From NCBI GenBank assembly GCA_934654585.1, contig CAKUGF010000008.1, positions 16,277 through 80,276 on the forward strand: 64,000 bases of DNA. The letters are read 5' to 3'. The notes beneath the pieces are model-generated. The model was not told the DNA's origin, ran no database searches, and saw nothing but the letters and a program-made list of their open reading frames with translations. Below, in pieces: positions 16,032-25,751 of the stretch (positions are counted from its first letter, which is position 1; the number at the start of each line of letters is the position of its first letter). This stretch comes from an uncultured Collinsella sp. (GTDB taxonomy: Bacteria; Actinomycetota; Coriobacteriia; Coriobacteriales; Coriobacteriaceae). The position numbers and the translations under genes are program-made.

Positions 16032-16947
16032 CTGCCTCATCTCCCTTCGTGTAGGAGCTGCGGAGTTTGTAGCGCTCCCAGACCACGGGGACGCACAGGG
16101 CCACGGCGACAATCACGGCGGAGAGCAGCTTCATGTCGTTGGCGTCCATGCCCAGTTGCAGCACGATGGCGCGGATGAGGAAGTAAACCACGGAGCCAAA
16201 GACGGCAGAGGCCAGACGGACGGAGAACTGCGTCAGGCCGCCGGGCAGCAGACGACCGAGCACCTCGCCGATGACGATGGCAGCAAGGCCGATGACGATG
16301 GCGCCGGTGCCCATGCCAATGTCAGCGTACTTCTGGCTCTGGCAGATGAGCGCGCCGGCAAGGCCGATGAGGGCGTTGGAGAGCACGAGGGCGATCATCT
16401 TGGTGGTGTTGGTGTTAACGCCCAGGGCGCGAATCATGTACTCGTTGTTGCCGGTGGCACGCAGCGCCGAGCCGATCTCGGTGCCAAAGAACCAGTACAG
16501 GATGGCAACGATCGCCACGGCCAAAATGATGCCCAGGATAATGGCAACGGTGGACTGCGGTAGGCCGGTCATGTTGCTGACGGACGAGAAGATGGTGCCC
16601 TTGGCAAGGATGGGCGTGTTGGACTTGCCCATGATGCGCAGGTTGATGGACCACAGACTGATCTGCGTAAGAATTCCGGCGAGGATCGCGGGGATCTCGA
16701 AGACCGTGGTTAGGATGCCCGTGACGGCGCCCGCGATGGCGCCGGCGCACATACCGGCCAAAACAGCGAGCAGCGGGTCGACGTTATTGTTGACGATGAG
16801 CACGGCGCAGACGCAGCCGCCGAGGGCAAAGCTGCCGTCGCAAGTCATATCGGGGATGTCGAGCAGGCGGAACGTGATAAACACGCCAAGCACCATAATG
16901 CCCCAGAGGACGCCCTGCGAAACGGCGCCCTGCAATGCAATGAGCAT
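16024..16947 (-). CDS. ABC transporter permease (TrpY-like, BPD_transp_2 type)
   Basis: A 307-residue integral membrane protein with about eight hydrophobic segments. It has the branched-chain/sugar-permease-like motif GTEIGSALRATGNNEYMIRALGVN near residues 155-180. It pairs with the overlapping ATPase gene and the upstream binding lipoprotein. GGAGGTATGAAGC precedes the start. Confidence 0.9.
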   Translation of the reverse strand: MLIALQGAVSQGVLWGIMVLGVFITFRLLDIPDMTCDGSFALGGCVCAVLIVNNNVDPLLAVLAGMCAGAIAGAVTGILTTVFEIPAILAGILTQISLWSINLRIMGKSNTPILAKGTIFSSVSNMTGLPQSTVAIILGIILAVAIVAILYWFFGTEIGSALRATGNNEYMIRALGVNTNTTKMIALVLSNALIGLAGALICQSQKYADIGMGTGAIVIGLAAIVIGEVLGRLLPGGLTQFSVRLASAVFGSVVYFLIRAIVLQLGMDANDMKLLSAVIVAVALCVPVVWERYKLRSSYTKGDEADA

Positions 16948-17051
16948 GCTTCATACCTCCTAGAATTGGGTGGACACGTGAGTCACCATGATAGCGGTAA
17001 CCATGCATAAAAGAGTTGCGGACAGACGTTTTGTCTCATCCGAAACAAGCA

Positions 17052-17080
17052 GGGCGAACGCCGGTCTTTGGCGTTCGCCC
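17052..17080 (-). other. Strong stem-loop between binding-protein and permease genes
   Basis: GGGCGAACGCC and its perfect complement (11 bp) enclose a 7-nt loop. On the minus strand only TGCTTGTTTC follows, so termination would be partial. Such hairpins often give more binding protein than permease in ABC operons. Confidence 0.6.
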
Positions 17081-17151
17081 CTGTGGCTCAGATATTGAAT
17101 AACACAGCAACGGCGCGAGCACGGGCTCTAGACGCATCGCCGCGCATGCCG

Positions 17152-18132
17152 CTACTCGTCCAGAGCGGAGAGGTCGATGCCCAGCGCCTCGGCCATCTCG
17201 TCGTTCTTGACGACGACCAGGTCCTTGCTCGAGAGGTGCTTGATAGCCATATCCTCGGGCTTGGCCTCGCCCTTCAGGATCTTGACGGCCATCTCGCCCG
17301 CAGCGTAGCCCAGGTCCTCGTAGTTGATGGAGAGGGTGAACAGGCCGCCGGCCATGCACATGCCTTCCTCGCCGGTCACGAAGGGAAGCTTGTTCTCCTT
17401 GCAGATCTGGCCGACCTGCGAGGCGCCCGCGGCGATGGTGTTGTCGGTGGGCGAGTACAGCGCATCGACCTTGCCCACGGCAGACTCGACGACGGACTGG
17501 ATCTCGTTGGAGCTCGAGACGGTGAAGTCGGTGTACTCGAGGCCCAGCTTGTCGAGCTCCTTCTTGGCGGCCTTGATCTGGACGTCGGAGTTGGACTCGG
17601 CGGTGCAGTAGAGCAGGCCGACCTTCTTAACGTCGGGCAGGACCTTCTGCATCATCTCGAGCTGCTCGGCGACCGGGGTGAGATCGGAAGCGCCCGTGAC
17701 GTTGGTGCCGGGCTTGTCGTTGTCCTGGACCAGGCCGGAAGCGGCGTAGTCGGTGATGGCGCAGCCAACGATGGGGATGTCAGCGGTGGCGCCGGCGGCA
17801 GCCTGCGCGGCGGGCGTAGCGATGGCATAGATCAGGTCGACGCCGTCGCCTACGAACTTGTCGGCAATGGACTTACACGTGGACTGGTCGTTCTGGGCGT
17901 TCTTCTGGTCGATCTTGACCTTGAGGCCGCTCTCCTTGATGGCCTTGACAAAGCCGTCGTTGGCGGCATCGAGTGCGGAGTGCTCGGTGAGCTGCAGAAC
18001 GCCGACGGTGTAGTCGGAACCGGCGGCAGCGGAGCCGGAACCAGAGTTGCCGCCGCATCCGGCGAGCGGAGCGAGCGCGAGCAGGCCAGCGGAGACAAGA
18101 AGGCTCCTGCGGCTGATGGTGATGTCCTTCAT
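17152..18132 (-). CDS. ABC transporter substrate-binding lipoprotein (TrpX-like, PF04392 type)
   Basis: The 326-residue protein starts MKDITISRRSLLVSAGLLAL and has lipobox LAGC near residue 25, so it is membrane-anchored outside the cell. The body resembles the PF04392 binding-protein family: VGVLQLTEHSALDAANDGF, IYAIATPAAQAA and VKKVGLLYCTAESNS. It is the first gene of the three-gene transporter. A twin-arginine-like SRRS precedes the hydrophobic core. Substrate unknown; aromatic amino acids are known for the TrpXYZ group. Confidence 0.9.
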   Translation of the reverse strand: MKDITISRRSLLVSAGLLALAPLAGCGGNSGSGSAAAGSDYTVGVLQLTEHSALDAANDGFVKAIKESGLKVKIDQKNAQNDQSTCKSIADKFVGDGVDLIYAIATPAAQAAAGATADIPIVGCAITDYAASGLVQDNDKPGTNVTGASDLTPVAEQLEMMQKVLPDVKKVGLLYCTAESNSDVQIKAAKKELDKLGLEYTDFTVSSSNEIQSVVESAVGKVDALYSPTDNTIAAGASQVGQICKENKLPFVTGEEGMCMAGGLFTLSINYEDLGYAAGEMAVKILKGEAKPEDMAIKHLSSKDLVVVKNDEMAEALGIDLSALDE

Positions 18133-18195
18133 ATCATTACCCCCAGTATAAAAATGGCTGGAAACACTGCACTGGGAAAAAGTGCAAGTGGAACT

Positions 18196-18223
18196 ATAGT
18201 AACGCGGATGTCCATTTTTACAA
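18196..18223 (-). promoter_or_regulatory. Candidate promoter of the ABC transporter operon
   Basis: On the minus strand TTGTAA (18,223-18,218) and TACTAT (18,201-18,196) are separated by 16 bp, about 65 bp ahead of the lipoprotein start. Confidence 0.45.
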
Positions 18224-18288
18224 CATCTGGGCGGGTTATTTAATAGGGAATTGCGCGGACGGCGGAATCGGCCGATGGACGGTGGCGG

Positions 18289-19077
18289 TTAGGCGGCGGG
18301 CGCGGGCCGCTCGCCCTCGTCCAGGGCGGCGAAGAGCTTTTTGCCGTCGAGTAGGCGCGTGCAGACGTTCCTCATGCGGCTGACCTCTACGGTGCGTAGG
18401 GTGTCATCGATGACCCGGTCGTCGTGGACGGTGCCCAGCAGATATGAGATCCCATCTCGCTGCCTGATGGCAAACGGCTGTATGGTCATCCGAATTGCCT
18501 CGTCCGCGCCGTGCGGCCCGATGCCCAAGAGGTCAAAACTCACAGAAGTACCTTGGTCTATAGCCTGCTCGATAAGCTCGCAGGCGTCGATGCGCGTAGC
18601 GGGCGGCTTGGCGCCTTTGGCGGGTGCGTTGGAGATGACCGGTGCCGGCTCGGGCGCATTGAGGTAGCCGCGAACGTCGACACTCGCCATGTCGACAAGG
18701 TGCCTGGCCATGCGCTTTCTGATCGCGACAGGCGTGGAGCGGTTTCGCATGACCATGCCGTGCAGACGAACGATCTCCTCGTCCGTGAGCGGGCGAGTGA
18801 GCAGGCGGTAGCCCACGCCGCGCTTGTATTCGATTTCGTATCCGGCGCGGCGTAGTGCGGAAATGGCGGTATAGATACTGCGGCGTGCTGCCGAGATGGG
18901 CATCTGGGCGGGGTTATCGGGATGGGCGAGATGCTCGGCCAGCTCATCGGGAAGCAGGGCCTTGTCCTCGCCGGTGTGGTCGCTTAGGACCTGCAGGATT
19001 CGCACGGCGCGATAAGCGGCAAGCGAAGCGGCTCCCCTGGTGGTTGCCCCGTAGTTTTCAACAGCGATTTCGGTCAT
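18289..19077 (-). CDS. WYL-type helix-turn-helix transcriptional regulator (probable)
   Basis: The 262-residue protein starts at 19077 (MTEIAVENYGATTRG) with GGAAAGGATG upstream. The first 110 residues look like a winged-helix region: VRILQVLSDHTGEDKALLPDELAEHL, then RRSIYTAISALRRAGYEIEYKRGVGYRL. The C-terminal half (about 150-250) resembles a WYL domain (SVSFDLLG, IQPFAIRQRDGISYLLGTVHD), a ligand-sensing module. The target is not known. An inverted repeat TTTTCAACAGC/GCTGTTGAAAA lies about 120 bp upstream. Confidence 0.72.
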   Translation of the reverse strand: MTEIAVENYGATTRGAASLAAYRAVRILQVLSDHTGEDKALLPDELAEHLAHPDNPAQMPISAARRSIYTAISALRRAGYEIEYKRGVGYRLLTRPLTDEEIVRLHGMVMRNRSTPVAIRKRMARHLVDMASVDVRGYLNAPEPAPVISNAPAKGAKPPATRIDACELIEQAIDQGTSVSFDLLGIGPHGADEAIRMTIQPFAIRQRDGISYLLGTVHDDRVIDDTLRTVEVSRMRNVCTRLLDGKKLFAALDEGERPAPAA

Positions 19078-19195
19078 GGCGCCCACATCCTTTCCGTTCC
19101 CGGGCGATGGCGGCTTTGAGCCTAGGGTGTCGCGTCCGACCGAGAACGCCTGACGTCTTGGACGGTCGGTCTGAGCCGGCGAACGGCGGGTCGAG

Positions 19196-19258
19196 TTTTC
19201 AACAGCCCTGTCCAACTGACCAAAAGCTTGCCAAAAGCTTGACGGATGCTGTTGAAAA
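19196..19258. promoter_or_regulatory. Inverted repeat upstream of the WYL-type regulator
   Basis: TTTTCAACAGC (19,196-19,206) and GCTGTTGAAAA (19,248-19,258) are perfect complements 41 bp apart. A third TTTTCAACAGC lies at 19,055-19,065 inside the regulator's first codons. This is a candidate operator, or a decayed repeat; the right half overlaps the asnS terminator's T-run. Confidence 0.4.
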
Positions 19259-19288
19259 AAGCGCCCCTCGGCTGTTGCCGAGAGGCGC
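19253..19288 (-). terminator. Terminator of asnS (minus strand)
   Basis: On the minus strand GCGCCTCTCGGC pairs with GCCGAGGGGCGC (one U-G) over AACA, followed by TTTTTT. Confidence 0.88.
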
Positions 19289-19326
19289 TGGCGCGGTGCG
19301 GTGCAGCACACGAGGAAGTGCGGCGA

Positions 19327-20730
19327 TTAGAAATCGGCGTTGCCCACGGTGCGGGGATGCGGCAGGACGTCGCGGATGTTGCCCACGCCCGTCAGGTACA
19401 TGACCAGGCGCTCGAAGCCCAGGCCGTAGCCGGCGTGCTTGCAGGAGCCGTAGCGGCGCAGGTCCAGATAGTACTTGTACTGCTCGGGGGCCATGCCCAG
19501 GTCCTTGATGCGACCCTCGAGCAGATCCAGGCGCTCCTCGCGCTGGGAGCCGCCGATGATCTCGCCGATGCCCGGCACCAGGCAGTCGGCGGCGGCGACG
19601 GTCTTGCCGTCGTCGTTCATGCGCATGTAGAAGGCCTTGATCTCGGCAGGGTAGTCGGTCACGAAGGTCGGGCGCTTAAAGTGCTCCTCGGTCAGGAAGC
19701 GCTCGTGCTCGGTCTGCAGGTCGATGCCCCAGCTGACGGGGTAGTCAAACTTGTGGCCGGCGGCGACGGCCTGCTCCAGGATCTCGACTGCCTCGGTGTA
19801 GGTGACGCGGGCAAAGTCGGAGTTTGCCACGTGGTTCAGCCGCTCGATGAGACCCTTGTCCACAAACTTGTTGAGCATGTTGAGCTCGTCGGGGCAGGTG
19901 GCCATGACGTCCTTGAGCACGTACTTGAGCATGGCCTCGGCGTTATCCATGTAGTCGTTGAGGTCGGCGAAGGCCATCTCGGGCTCGATCATCCAAAACT
20001 CGGCGGCATGGCGCGTGGTGTTGGAGTTCTCGGCGCGGAAGGTGGGACCAAAGGTGTACACGTCGCCAAAGGCCATGGCGAAGTTCTCGGCGTTGAGCTG
20101 GCCGGATACGGTAAGGCTCGCGTGCTTGCCAAAGAAGTCCTGGCTCCAGTCGACCTCGCCGGCCTCGGTGAGAGGCGGGTTTTTGGGGTCGAGCGTGGTC
20201 ACGCGGAACATCTCGCCGGCACCCTCGCAGTCACTCGTGGTGATGATGGGGGTGTTGACGTAGACAAAGCCCTGCTCCTGGAAGAAGCGGTGGATGGCAG
20301 CCGCGGCGACGGAGCGAATACGGAACACGGCACGGAAGAGGTTGGTGCGCGGGCGCAGGTGCTGCTGGGTGCGCAGGAACTCGACGGTGGCGCGCTTCTT
20401 CTGCAGCGGGTAGTCCGGAGCGCTCGTGCCCTCGACCACGATGGAGGCGGCAGTGAGCTCGAAGGGCTGGGGAGCGTCGGGCGTCAGCTTGACGGTGCCG
20501 GTGCAGATGAGGGCGGCCGAGACGTTTTGGTGGGCGATCTCGTCGTAGTTGTCGAGTGCCTCGCGGTTCATGACGACCTGCAGGTCGCGGAAGCAGCTGC
20601 CGTCGTTGAGCGTAACGAAGCCAAAGTTCTTCATGTCGCGGACGGACTTGACCCAGCCGGCGACGGTGACGGTCTGGCCGCCGAGCGACTCGGCATCGGC
20701 ATAGAGCTGCGCGATTTTGGTGCGGTTCAC
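19327..20730 (-). CDS. asnS: Asparaginyl-tRNA synthetase
   Basis: A class IIb aminoacyl-tRNA synthetase of 467 residues. The N-terminal OB-fold anticodon-binding domain carries [18 protein letters not shown]. Motif 2 is [21 protein letters not shown] and motif 3 is [21 protein letters not shown], near the C-terminus. I prefer GTG at 20730 ([10 protein letters not shown]), because GGGAGG in the preceding bases fits it; ATG at 20742 is in frame but has no RBS. The gene ends at a clear terminator. Confidence 0.96.
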   Translation of the reverse strand: MNRTKIAQLYADAESLGGQTVTVAGWVKSVRDMKNFGFVTLNDGSCFRDLQVVMNREALDNYDEIAHQNVSAALICTGTVKLTPDAPQPFELTAASIVVEGTSAPDYPLQKKRATVEFLRTQQHLRPRTNLFRAVFRIRSVAAAAIHRFFQEQGFVYVNTPIITTSDCEGAGEMFRVTTLDPKNPPLTEAGEVDWSQDFFGKHASLTVSGQLNAENFAMAFGDVYTFGPTFRAENSNTTRHAAEFWMIEPEMAFADLNDYMDNAEAMLKYVLKDVMATCPDELNMLNKFVDKGLIERLNHVANSDFARVTYTEAVEILEQAVAAGHKFDYPVSWGIDLQTEHERFLTEEHFKRPTFVTDYPAEIKAFYMRMNDDGKTVAAADCLVPGIGEIIGGSQREERLDLLEGRIKDLGMAPEQYKYYLDLRRYGSCKHAGYGLGFERLVMYLTGVGNIRDVLPHPRTVGNADF

Positions 20731-20866
20731 GTATCCTCCCATAACGGTTGTACGGATTATTTCCAAACAGTTAACCATTCTAACCCGCGAGCGGGGGCGT
20801 AGCAAAACGGCAGACGCGATGTATGGGCGTGGCGTGGGCGCCGTGCGGGTGCGGGCTTTACGTTGT

Positions 20867-22786
20867 CTAGTGCCCGCAGATGGCTTGGCGGATGAGGGCT
20901 GCGTAGGTGTCGATTCCCGCCTGGGTGAGGTGCGTGCCGTCGTCGACGAGGTATTCGCTGTGGCCCTCGGAGGCGCCGTTCCAGTCGATGACGCCGGCGT
21001 TGTCGTTTTGGGCGCACACATCGCGGATCGTCTGGTTGTTGCGGTCCTGCAGCTCGAGCGGCACGCGCACGGTCACAAAGTAGATGGGCTTGCCGCCCAC
21101 GGCATTGATCACGTCTTGCACCTGCTGCGGGTCGCGGATCAGTCCGTTAGTGCCAAGCGCACAGATGACCACGCTCGGGTCGTAGTTGGCGCTGTCCTGT
21201 GCATAGACATCCTGGAAGGTGTAGAACTGGCGGCTCACCACGCCGTCGATGTACGCGTTGGGAAGCGCGGCCTGAATACCGGACTGTGCGCCCGCAGTGA
21301 CCGAGTCGCCGATCATCAGCACGCGGGCATCGCAGGTTCCGGTCGCCTCGTCGTAGGCAAAGCTCTTCCAGTCCAAGTTCTTGGGAACCTTTTCGGCGAT
21401 GGGACCCTCTTTGGGCTTTTGCTGAGCGGCGTCGCTGGGCTGAGCGTTTTGGTCGGATGTTGCCTTGGCATCCTTATCGCTGTCGCTGCTGTCCATGGGC
21501 GAGGCGGCATTCTGGGCAAGCTCGGGACGGAGCTGCTCGGCGCGGGCGGTGGCGATGCCCGTCCAGTCGAGCGGTGCGAAGGCGAGTGCGAGGGCGCATG
21601 CAGCGCCAAGTGCGGGAAGTGCCATGGCGGGCGAAAGGACGCGCTTCTTTGCCGTGTCATTCTGCTGGGCCGGCTTGCGTGACCAGGGGCGTTCGACCAA
21701 ACGATAGAAGACCTCGGCCACCGCAAGGATCATCACAAGCTGTAGCGCCTGCTCCCACCAGGCGATGCGAGTGGTGCGGGTTGCGGGGTTCATGAGAAGC
21801 AACAGGGGATAATGCACCAGATAGATCGAGAACGAGCGCTGTCCCAGCCAGATAAGCGGCTTGACCGACAGCAGGCGGCGCACGACGCATTCCGTGTTCT
21901 GCGCACAGATGATAAGGAGCCCGGTGAGCAGGGCGAGCAGCAAAAAGCCGCCGCGGTAGAGCAGAGGGTTCTCGCCGGTCAGCGTGAACGCGCCGGCCAC
22001 AACGGCAACGAGCCACACGATGGAGACTACGTTAACCTTCGAGATACCCTTGCTGGTGCCGGGGGTGGGGATGTTGCCGCTCAGTATCTCGCGCAGACGC
22101 GGCGCGGCGATGGCGGCCAAGGCTCCGCACAAAAGCTCGGCGGCGCGGGCGTCGGTTCCGTAGTAGACGCGCGATGTGTCAGCGGCGGGGTTAAACATGA
22201 GGGCCATCGCCGCCGCCGATGCGAGCGCGAGCGTGACCGTGACGCCGATGGCGGTGTTGCGCGAGCGGGTCTTGCTACAGAGCACCATAAGGATGAGCGG
22301 CCATACCAGATAGAACTGCATAGTGACGCCGCAGAACCACAAATGCGTGAGCGGCGAGGGGAGTCCCGCGGCGGCAAAATACGAGACGTTGCGGAAGATG
22401 TAGAACCAGTTGCTCAAAAAGAGCGCCGACGGCAGGGCGTCCTGCTGCACCTTAGGGAGTAGGCTCGGGGCCGCGATGTAGGTGACGACGGCGGCAAGCG
22501 CGATGGTCACAAGAATCGGCGGCATCATGCGCGCAATGCGGCGGGTGAGGTAGCGCGGATACGAGAACCCGTCGCGCGCCGTTGCTCGCATAATGCTTTT
22601 GGTGGCGAGATAGCCACTCAGCGTAAAGAAGAGTGTAACGCCCAAAAAACCGCCGGTCAGGCGGCTGGGGCGAAGGTGATATAGGACGACGCCGGTGATG
22701 GCGAGGGCGCGAAACCCGTCGAGTGCGGCGATGCGTTGGCTGCGTTGAGACGCTGCGTGTGCGGCGCCCGTGGGTGTGTTTTGCAT
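20867..22786 (-). CDS. Membrane acyltransferase with C-terminal SGNH hydrolase domain (OafA type)
   Basis: A 639-residue protein. The N-terminal acyltransferase-3 region (about 20-390) has [16 protein letters not shown] at the start and about ten membrane segments. An Asp/Lys/Gln-rich linker leads to an extracytoplasmic SGNH domain: block [10 protein letters not shown] near residue 480, and the C-terminal [14 protein letters not shown] carrying the Asp-His pair. Such proteins O-acylate cell-wall or surface polysaccharides. The start at 22786 (MQNTPTG) has GGAGGAAAG upstream. The acceptor is unknown. Confidence 0.9.
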   Translation of the reverse strand: MQNTPTGAAHAASQRSQRIAALDGFRALAITGVVLYHLRPSRLTGGFLGVTLFFTLSGYLATKSIMRATARDGFSYPRYLTRRIARMMPPILVTIALAAVVTYIAAPSLLPKVQQDALPSALFLSNWFYIFRNVSYFAAAGLPSPLTHLWFCGVTMQFYLVWPLILMVLCSKTRSRNTAIGVTVTLALASAAAMALMFNPAADTSRVYYGTDARAAELLCGALAAIAAPRLREILSGNIPTPGTSKGISKVNVVSIVWLVAVVAGAFTLTGENPLLYRGGFLLLALLTGLLIICAQNTECVVRRLLSVKPLIWLGQRSFSIYLVHYPLLLLMNPATRTTRIAWWEQALQLVMILAVAEVFYRLVERPWSRKPAQQNDTAKKRVLSPAMALPALGAACALALAFAPLDWTGIATARAEQLRPELAQNAASPMDSSDSDKDAKATSDQNAQPSDAAQQKPKEGPIAEKVPKNLDWKSFAYDEATGTCDARVLMIGDSVTAGAQSGIQAALPNAYIDGVVSRQFYTFQDVYAQDSANYDPSVVICALGTNGLIRDPQQVQDVINAVGGKPIYFVTVRVPLELQDRNNQTIRDVCAQNDNAGVIDWNGASEGHSEYLVDDGTHLTQAGIDTYAALIRQAICGH

Positions 22787-22929
22787 CGATCTTTCCTCCA
22801 ATGTCGACCTAGCAGTCTAGCGCTCTGCGCGGACAAAGGAAGGGGGTTCGCATGGTTGAACAACACGCCGATGGGCGATGCCTCGCCATGCAAAAGCCGC
22901 ACCTGCGCTGATGCTTAGCTGCCTATGTA

Positions 22930-22939
22930 GAAACGTTTC
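22930..22939. promoter_or_regulatory. GAAACGTTTC palindrome
   Basis: A perfect 10-bp palindrome 144 bp ahead of the acyltransferase. The same sequence is found at 23,633. It resembles LacI-family/catabolite operators. Confidence 0.4.
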
Positions 22940-23021
22940 AGAATCTCTTCATAAGCAAAAACAACAACACAGACGCGGCAAAGATGCGCAGGGGGTTGAC
23001 CCTTTGTGCGACGGTGCTCGG

Positions 23022-23585
23022 CTACTTGGTCTTGGCCACCAACAGCGGATCGCCGAGCTTGACGAGCGGGTTGCCGCCAAGAAGCGTGCCAGATTCGCCG
23101 ACGTGGTCGATGCTCTTGAGGCGGTCGAGCTCAGAGATGATGACGGTCACGATGTCCTCGTGACCGGCGGCCTTGATAGCGTCGCGGTCGAAGCTGATGA
23201 GCGGCTGGCCTGCCTTGACCGTGTCGCCCATCTCGACAAAGCGGGCAAAACCCTTGCCGTTCATTTCCACGGTGCCCAGGCCGACGTGGATGAACACGCG
23301 CAGGCCGTCCTCGGTAATCATGCCGATGGAGTGGTTGGTGACGGTGGTGGCGCCGATGCGGCCGTTAGCGGGGGCGTAAATGGTGTCGGTAATGGGTTCG
23401 ATGCCATAGCCCTGGCCGAGCATGCCCGAGGCGATGGTCTCGTCGGGAATCTCGTCCAGATTGACGAGCACGCCGTTGACGGGGGCGTAGATGACGCCTT
23501 CGCGGGTGGCGAAGCTTGCTGCGGGCGGAACGGATGCCTCGCCCGTCGAGGTGAAGGTGGACTTAAGCGAATCGAGCAGACCCAT
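23022..23585 (-). CDS. PTS glucose-type EIIA protein
   Basis: A 187-residue single-domain EIIA of the glucose/sucrose superfamily. VIYAPVNGVLVNLDEIPDETIASGMLGQGYGI is followed by a paired-histidine site: H85 in TNHSIGMI and the phosphoacceptor-type H100 in VFIHVGLGTVEMNGKGF. The start at 23585 (MGLLDSLKS) has TTGGAGGC upstream. It would relay phosphate from HPr to a sugar EIIBC, and may signal to catabolite control. No EIIBC gene is adjacent. GAAACGTTTC lies 48 bp upstream. Confidence 0.93.
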   Translation of the reverse strand: MGLLDSLKSTFTSTGEASVPPAASFATREGVIYAPVNGVLVNLDEIPDETIASGMLGQGYGIEPITDTIYAPANGRIGATTVTNHSIGMITEDGLRVFIHVGLGTVEMNGKGFARFVEMGDTVKAGQPLISFDRDAIKAAGHEDIVTVIISELDRLKSIDHVGESGTLLGGNPLVKLGDPLLVAKTK

Positions 23586-23632
23586 AGTTGCCTCCAACTT
23601 AAATAGGCGCATATCGCGCGCTTGGTTTGCCG

Positions 23633-23642
23633 GAAACGTTTC
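23633..23642. promoter_or_regulatory. GAAACGTTTC operator candidate upstream of EIIA
   Basis: A perfect palindrome 48 bp before the EIIA start, followed by a second half-like CGTTTCG. Together with the copy at 22,930 it flanks the EIIA gene. Confidence 0.5.
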
Positions 23643-23828
23643 GTATGCGTTTCGCGGCTTGGTCAACGCCCCTATTCTACGCTGCCCAACGATACCTCTG
23701 AACTGGGATTATGTGATATATCAGTTGAAGGGAAACTTATTGCTGGAGTGTTTCTGCGTCCTGCGCCCAACTGGGGTACGCTAAGGTGCGAAAAATGAGT
23801 GCGCATAATCTGCGCGAAGGGAGCACAT

Positions 23829-24731
23829 ATGATTGTCGAGAATCACGCGCTGTGGGGCGAGGAGCCGACCGAGGAATATCCGGCGACGTTTACCTATTTG
23901 GGTGCCGAGCCGCTGCCCGATAAGCCCAATGGCCGCCGCCCGGCCGTGATCATCTGCGGCGGAGGCGGGTTTACGCACATCGCTCCGCATGAGCAGGATC
24001 CCGTGGCGTTTGCATTTTTGGATCACGGCTACCAGGCTTTTGTGCTCAATTATGTGACGAGCGCCACGGGCGATGTGAGTTTTCCGCACCCGCAGGCTGA
24101 TCTCGCCAAGATGGTCGCCACGGTTCGCGCCAACGCCGATGACTGGCATGTCGACCCCAAGCGCGTGTGCGTCGTGGGCTTCTCGGCGGGTGGCATGATC
24201 TGCGCCTCGTTGGCAACGCAGTGGAAGACCGGCCCCTTCGCGGGCCTTGCCGGGGCGCGTCCGGAGGATATTCGCCCCGATGCCGTGGTTCTGGGCTATC
24301 CGCTGCTCGACCTTGCCTATGTGCGCGACATGCAGACGCGCGACCCGCGCATCGACCTGCGCGTGCCCAAAACCGGCGGCAAGACGGGGCGCGATTTGCT
24401 CAACGACTATCTGTCGATGGTGACGGGCGGCGAGGCGACCGACGAACATTTGGCTGACATTTGTCCTACCACGCACGTCTCGCGTCAGGTGCCCCCGACC
24501 TTTGTGTGGGGCGTTTCGGACGACAAGACGGCGCCGATCGCGCAGGTCTATCCGTTTGCACAGCGCATGGCCGAGGAAGGCGTCGCCTGCGAGATGCACG
24601 TCTTTGACCAGGGCGGCCACGGCCTTTCGCTCGGCAACGCCAACACCGCGGTCGACAACGAGGACAAGCAAGTGGCAGTCCGTCCCTGGATCCGCCTGGC
24701 CTTCCGCTTCTTAGGCCGCCACGGCTTCTAG
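23829..24731 (+). CDS. Alpha/beta-hydrolase, esterase/lipase type
   Basis: A 300-residue cytoplasmic hydrolase with no signal peptide. It has the oxyanion motif ICGGGGF near residue 46, the nucleophile elbow GFSAGG near 117 and the terminal GGHGLSL histidine near 267. A late Asp (VSDDKTAP) probably completes the triad. It resembles the acyl-esterases often classed with xylan or carbohydrate deacetylases (BD-FAE type). ATG 23829 has GAAGGGAG upstream. The substrate is unknown. Confidence 0.85.
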   Translation: MIVENHALWGEEPTEEYPATFTYLGAEPLPDKPNGRRPAVIICGGGGFTHIAPHEQDPVAFAFLDHGYQAFVLNYVTSATGDVSFPHPQADLAKMVATVRANADDWHVDPKRVCVVGFSAGGMICASLATQWKTGPFAGLAGARPEDIRPDAVVLGYPLLDLAYVRDMQTRDPRIDLRVPKTGGKTGRDLLNDYLSMVTGGEATDEHLADICPTTHVSRQVPPTFVWGVSDDKTAPIAQVYPFAQRMAEEGVACEMHVFDQGGHGLSLGNANTAVDNEDKQVAVRPWIRLAFRFLGRHGF

Positions 24732-24742
24732 CTCGCGCAGCG

Positions 24743-24808
24743 CGAGGGTGGATAATCTCCCGTTTTTGGCCTGCTATTCGACTAAAAGTGGGAGATTATC
24801 CACTCTCG
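24743..24808 (+). repeat. GGATAATCTCCC palindromic repeat
   Basis: The arms are CGAGGGTGGATAATCTCCC and GGGAGATTATCCACTCTCG (19 bp, one G-T pair) with a 28-nt loop. An extra half, ATCCACTCTCGTCG, lies at 24,827-24,840. It is between convergent genes and could also terminate transcription. Confidence 0.75.
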
Positions 24809-24845
24809 TGAGGCGAACGTCCGAAAATCCACTCTCGTCGCCTTC

Positions 24846-25496
24846 CTACCAAACGGTGAACTGGGCGTTCTCCGTATTCCAATGGACATCGCGAACATAG
24901 TCTCGTACGCCCGTCGCATCTCGTGCTTCGAACAACTCAAGAATATGAGCATGTTCGTTGTTGGCTTTATTGAGCAGTTTACAAGCCGTCTCTTGGTCGA
25001 CAGTCTCGTAATCGCGCTTGATAAAGCAGCGCTCGAGCTGCGAAATCATGTCGCGCAGACGGTCATTGCCGCAGCGGTTGAAGTACGTCAGATGAAAGTC
25101 TCGCTGAATATCGTCGTACTTACGGATGAGACCGCCTTGGATCGCGAGATCCATAGAGCCGACGAGAAATTTCAGCTGCGTAATGTCATCGTCGGTTAGG
25201 TTCGGACAGGAGAGATATGCGGCCTGCCCGTCGAGCGGCCCCATAATCTCAAAGACTTCAACGGCGTTTTGCTGATCGAACCCACGGACGCGGAATCCGC
25301 GGCGGGGGAGATTGTCCAGATAGCCGTCGCTTGCGAGCTGGATGAGCGCCTCGCGAACCGGCGTGCGCGACACGCCCATGGCATCGCAGATCGCTTGCTC
25401 GCTCAGCCGGTCGCCGGCGGACAACTCGCCGGCGTCAATACGGCTCGAAATATAGTCGTATACGTGGTCCTTCAGGGGCCTTCTGAGCGTTTCCAT
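24846..25496 (-). CDS. GntR-family transcriptional regulator (FCD/FadR subfamily)
   Basis: A 216-residue regulator. The N-terminal winged helix carries LSEQAICDAMGVSRTPVREALIQLASDGYL (about 27-57), followed by GFRVRGF. The C-terminal all-helical FCD domain has DIQRDFHLTYFNRCGNDRL and a late HAHILELFEARD histidine, consistent with metal/ligand binding. It is divergent from the DDAH-like gene across a 255-bp gap holding ATTGTATACAAT, a typical GntR-FCD operator shape. It probably controls that gene and the following permease. Confidence 0.92.
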   Translation of the reverse strand: METLRRPLKDHVYDYISSRIDAGELSAGDRLSEQAICDAMGVSRTPVREALIQLASDGYLDNLPRRGFRVRGFDQQNAVEVFEIMGPLDGQAAYLSCPNLTDDDITQLKFLVGSMDLAIQGGLIRKYDDIQRDFHLTYFNRCGNDRLRDMISQLERCFIKRDYETVDQETACKLLNKANNEHAHILELFEARDATGVRDYVRDVHWNTENAQFTVW

Positions 25497-25642
25497 GAGC
25501 TTATGTTCCTTAACTGTATTTTTCTAAGATTTAATACGTTTCGCTTGAATAGCTCAGTTGAAGTATAGAACGACCAGCTAAATCGTGCTACTTTGCGCCA
25601 ATAAGCAAGAATACGCTTACCGAAGAATATCTACCGTTCATG

Positions 25643-25660
25643 ATTGTATACAATATACAA
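25643..25660. promoter_or_regulatory. GntR-type operator candidate
   Basis: ATTGTATACAAT is a perfect 12-bp palindrome, extended by ATACAA to 25,660. It lies between the divergent GntR gene and the DDAH-like gene. Confidence 0.6.
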
Positions 25661-25751
25661 AACAGGAAAACCGCCCTAAGATAAAGCCATCGAAAGGAAG
25701 GCGGGCGCGAAGAAGTCCCGCTCTCTGCTAAGAGATCCAAGGAGGATCATC

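Noticed and set aside
18133..18288. A T-box or riboswitch ahead of the TrpXYZ-like operon
   Set aside because: No T-box consensus (TGGN-containing bulge) or other aptamer pattern was seen; there is only a promoter-like pair and a short hairpin.
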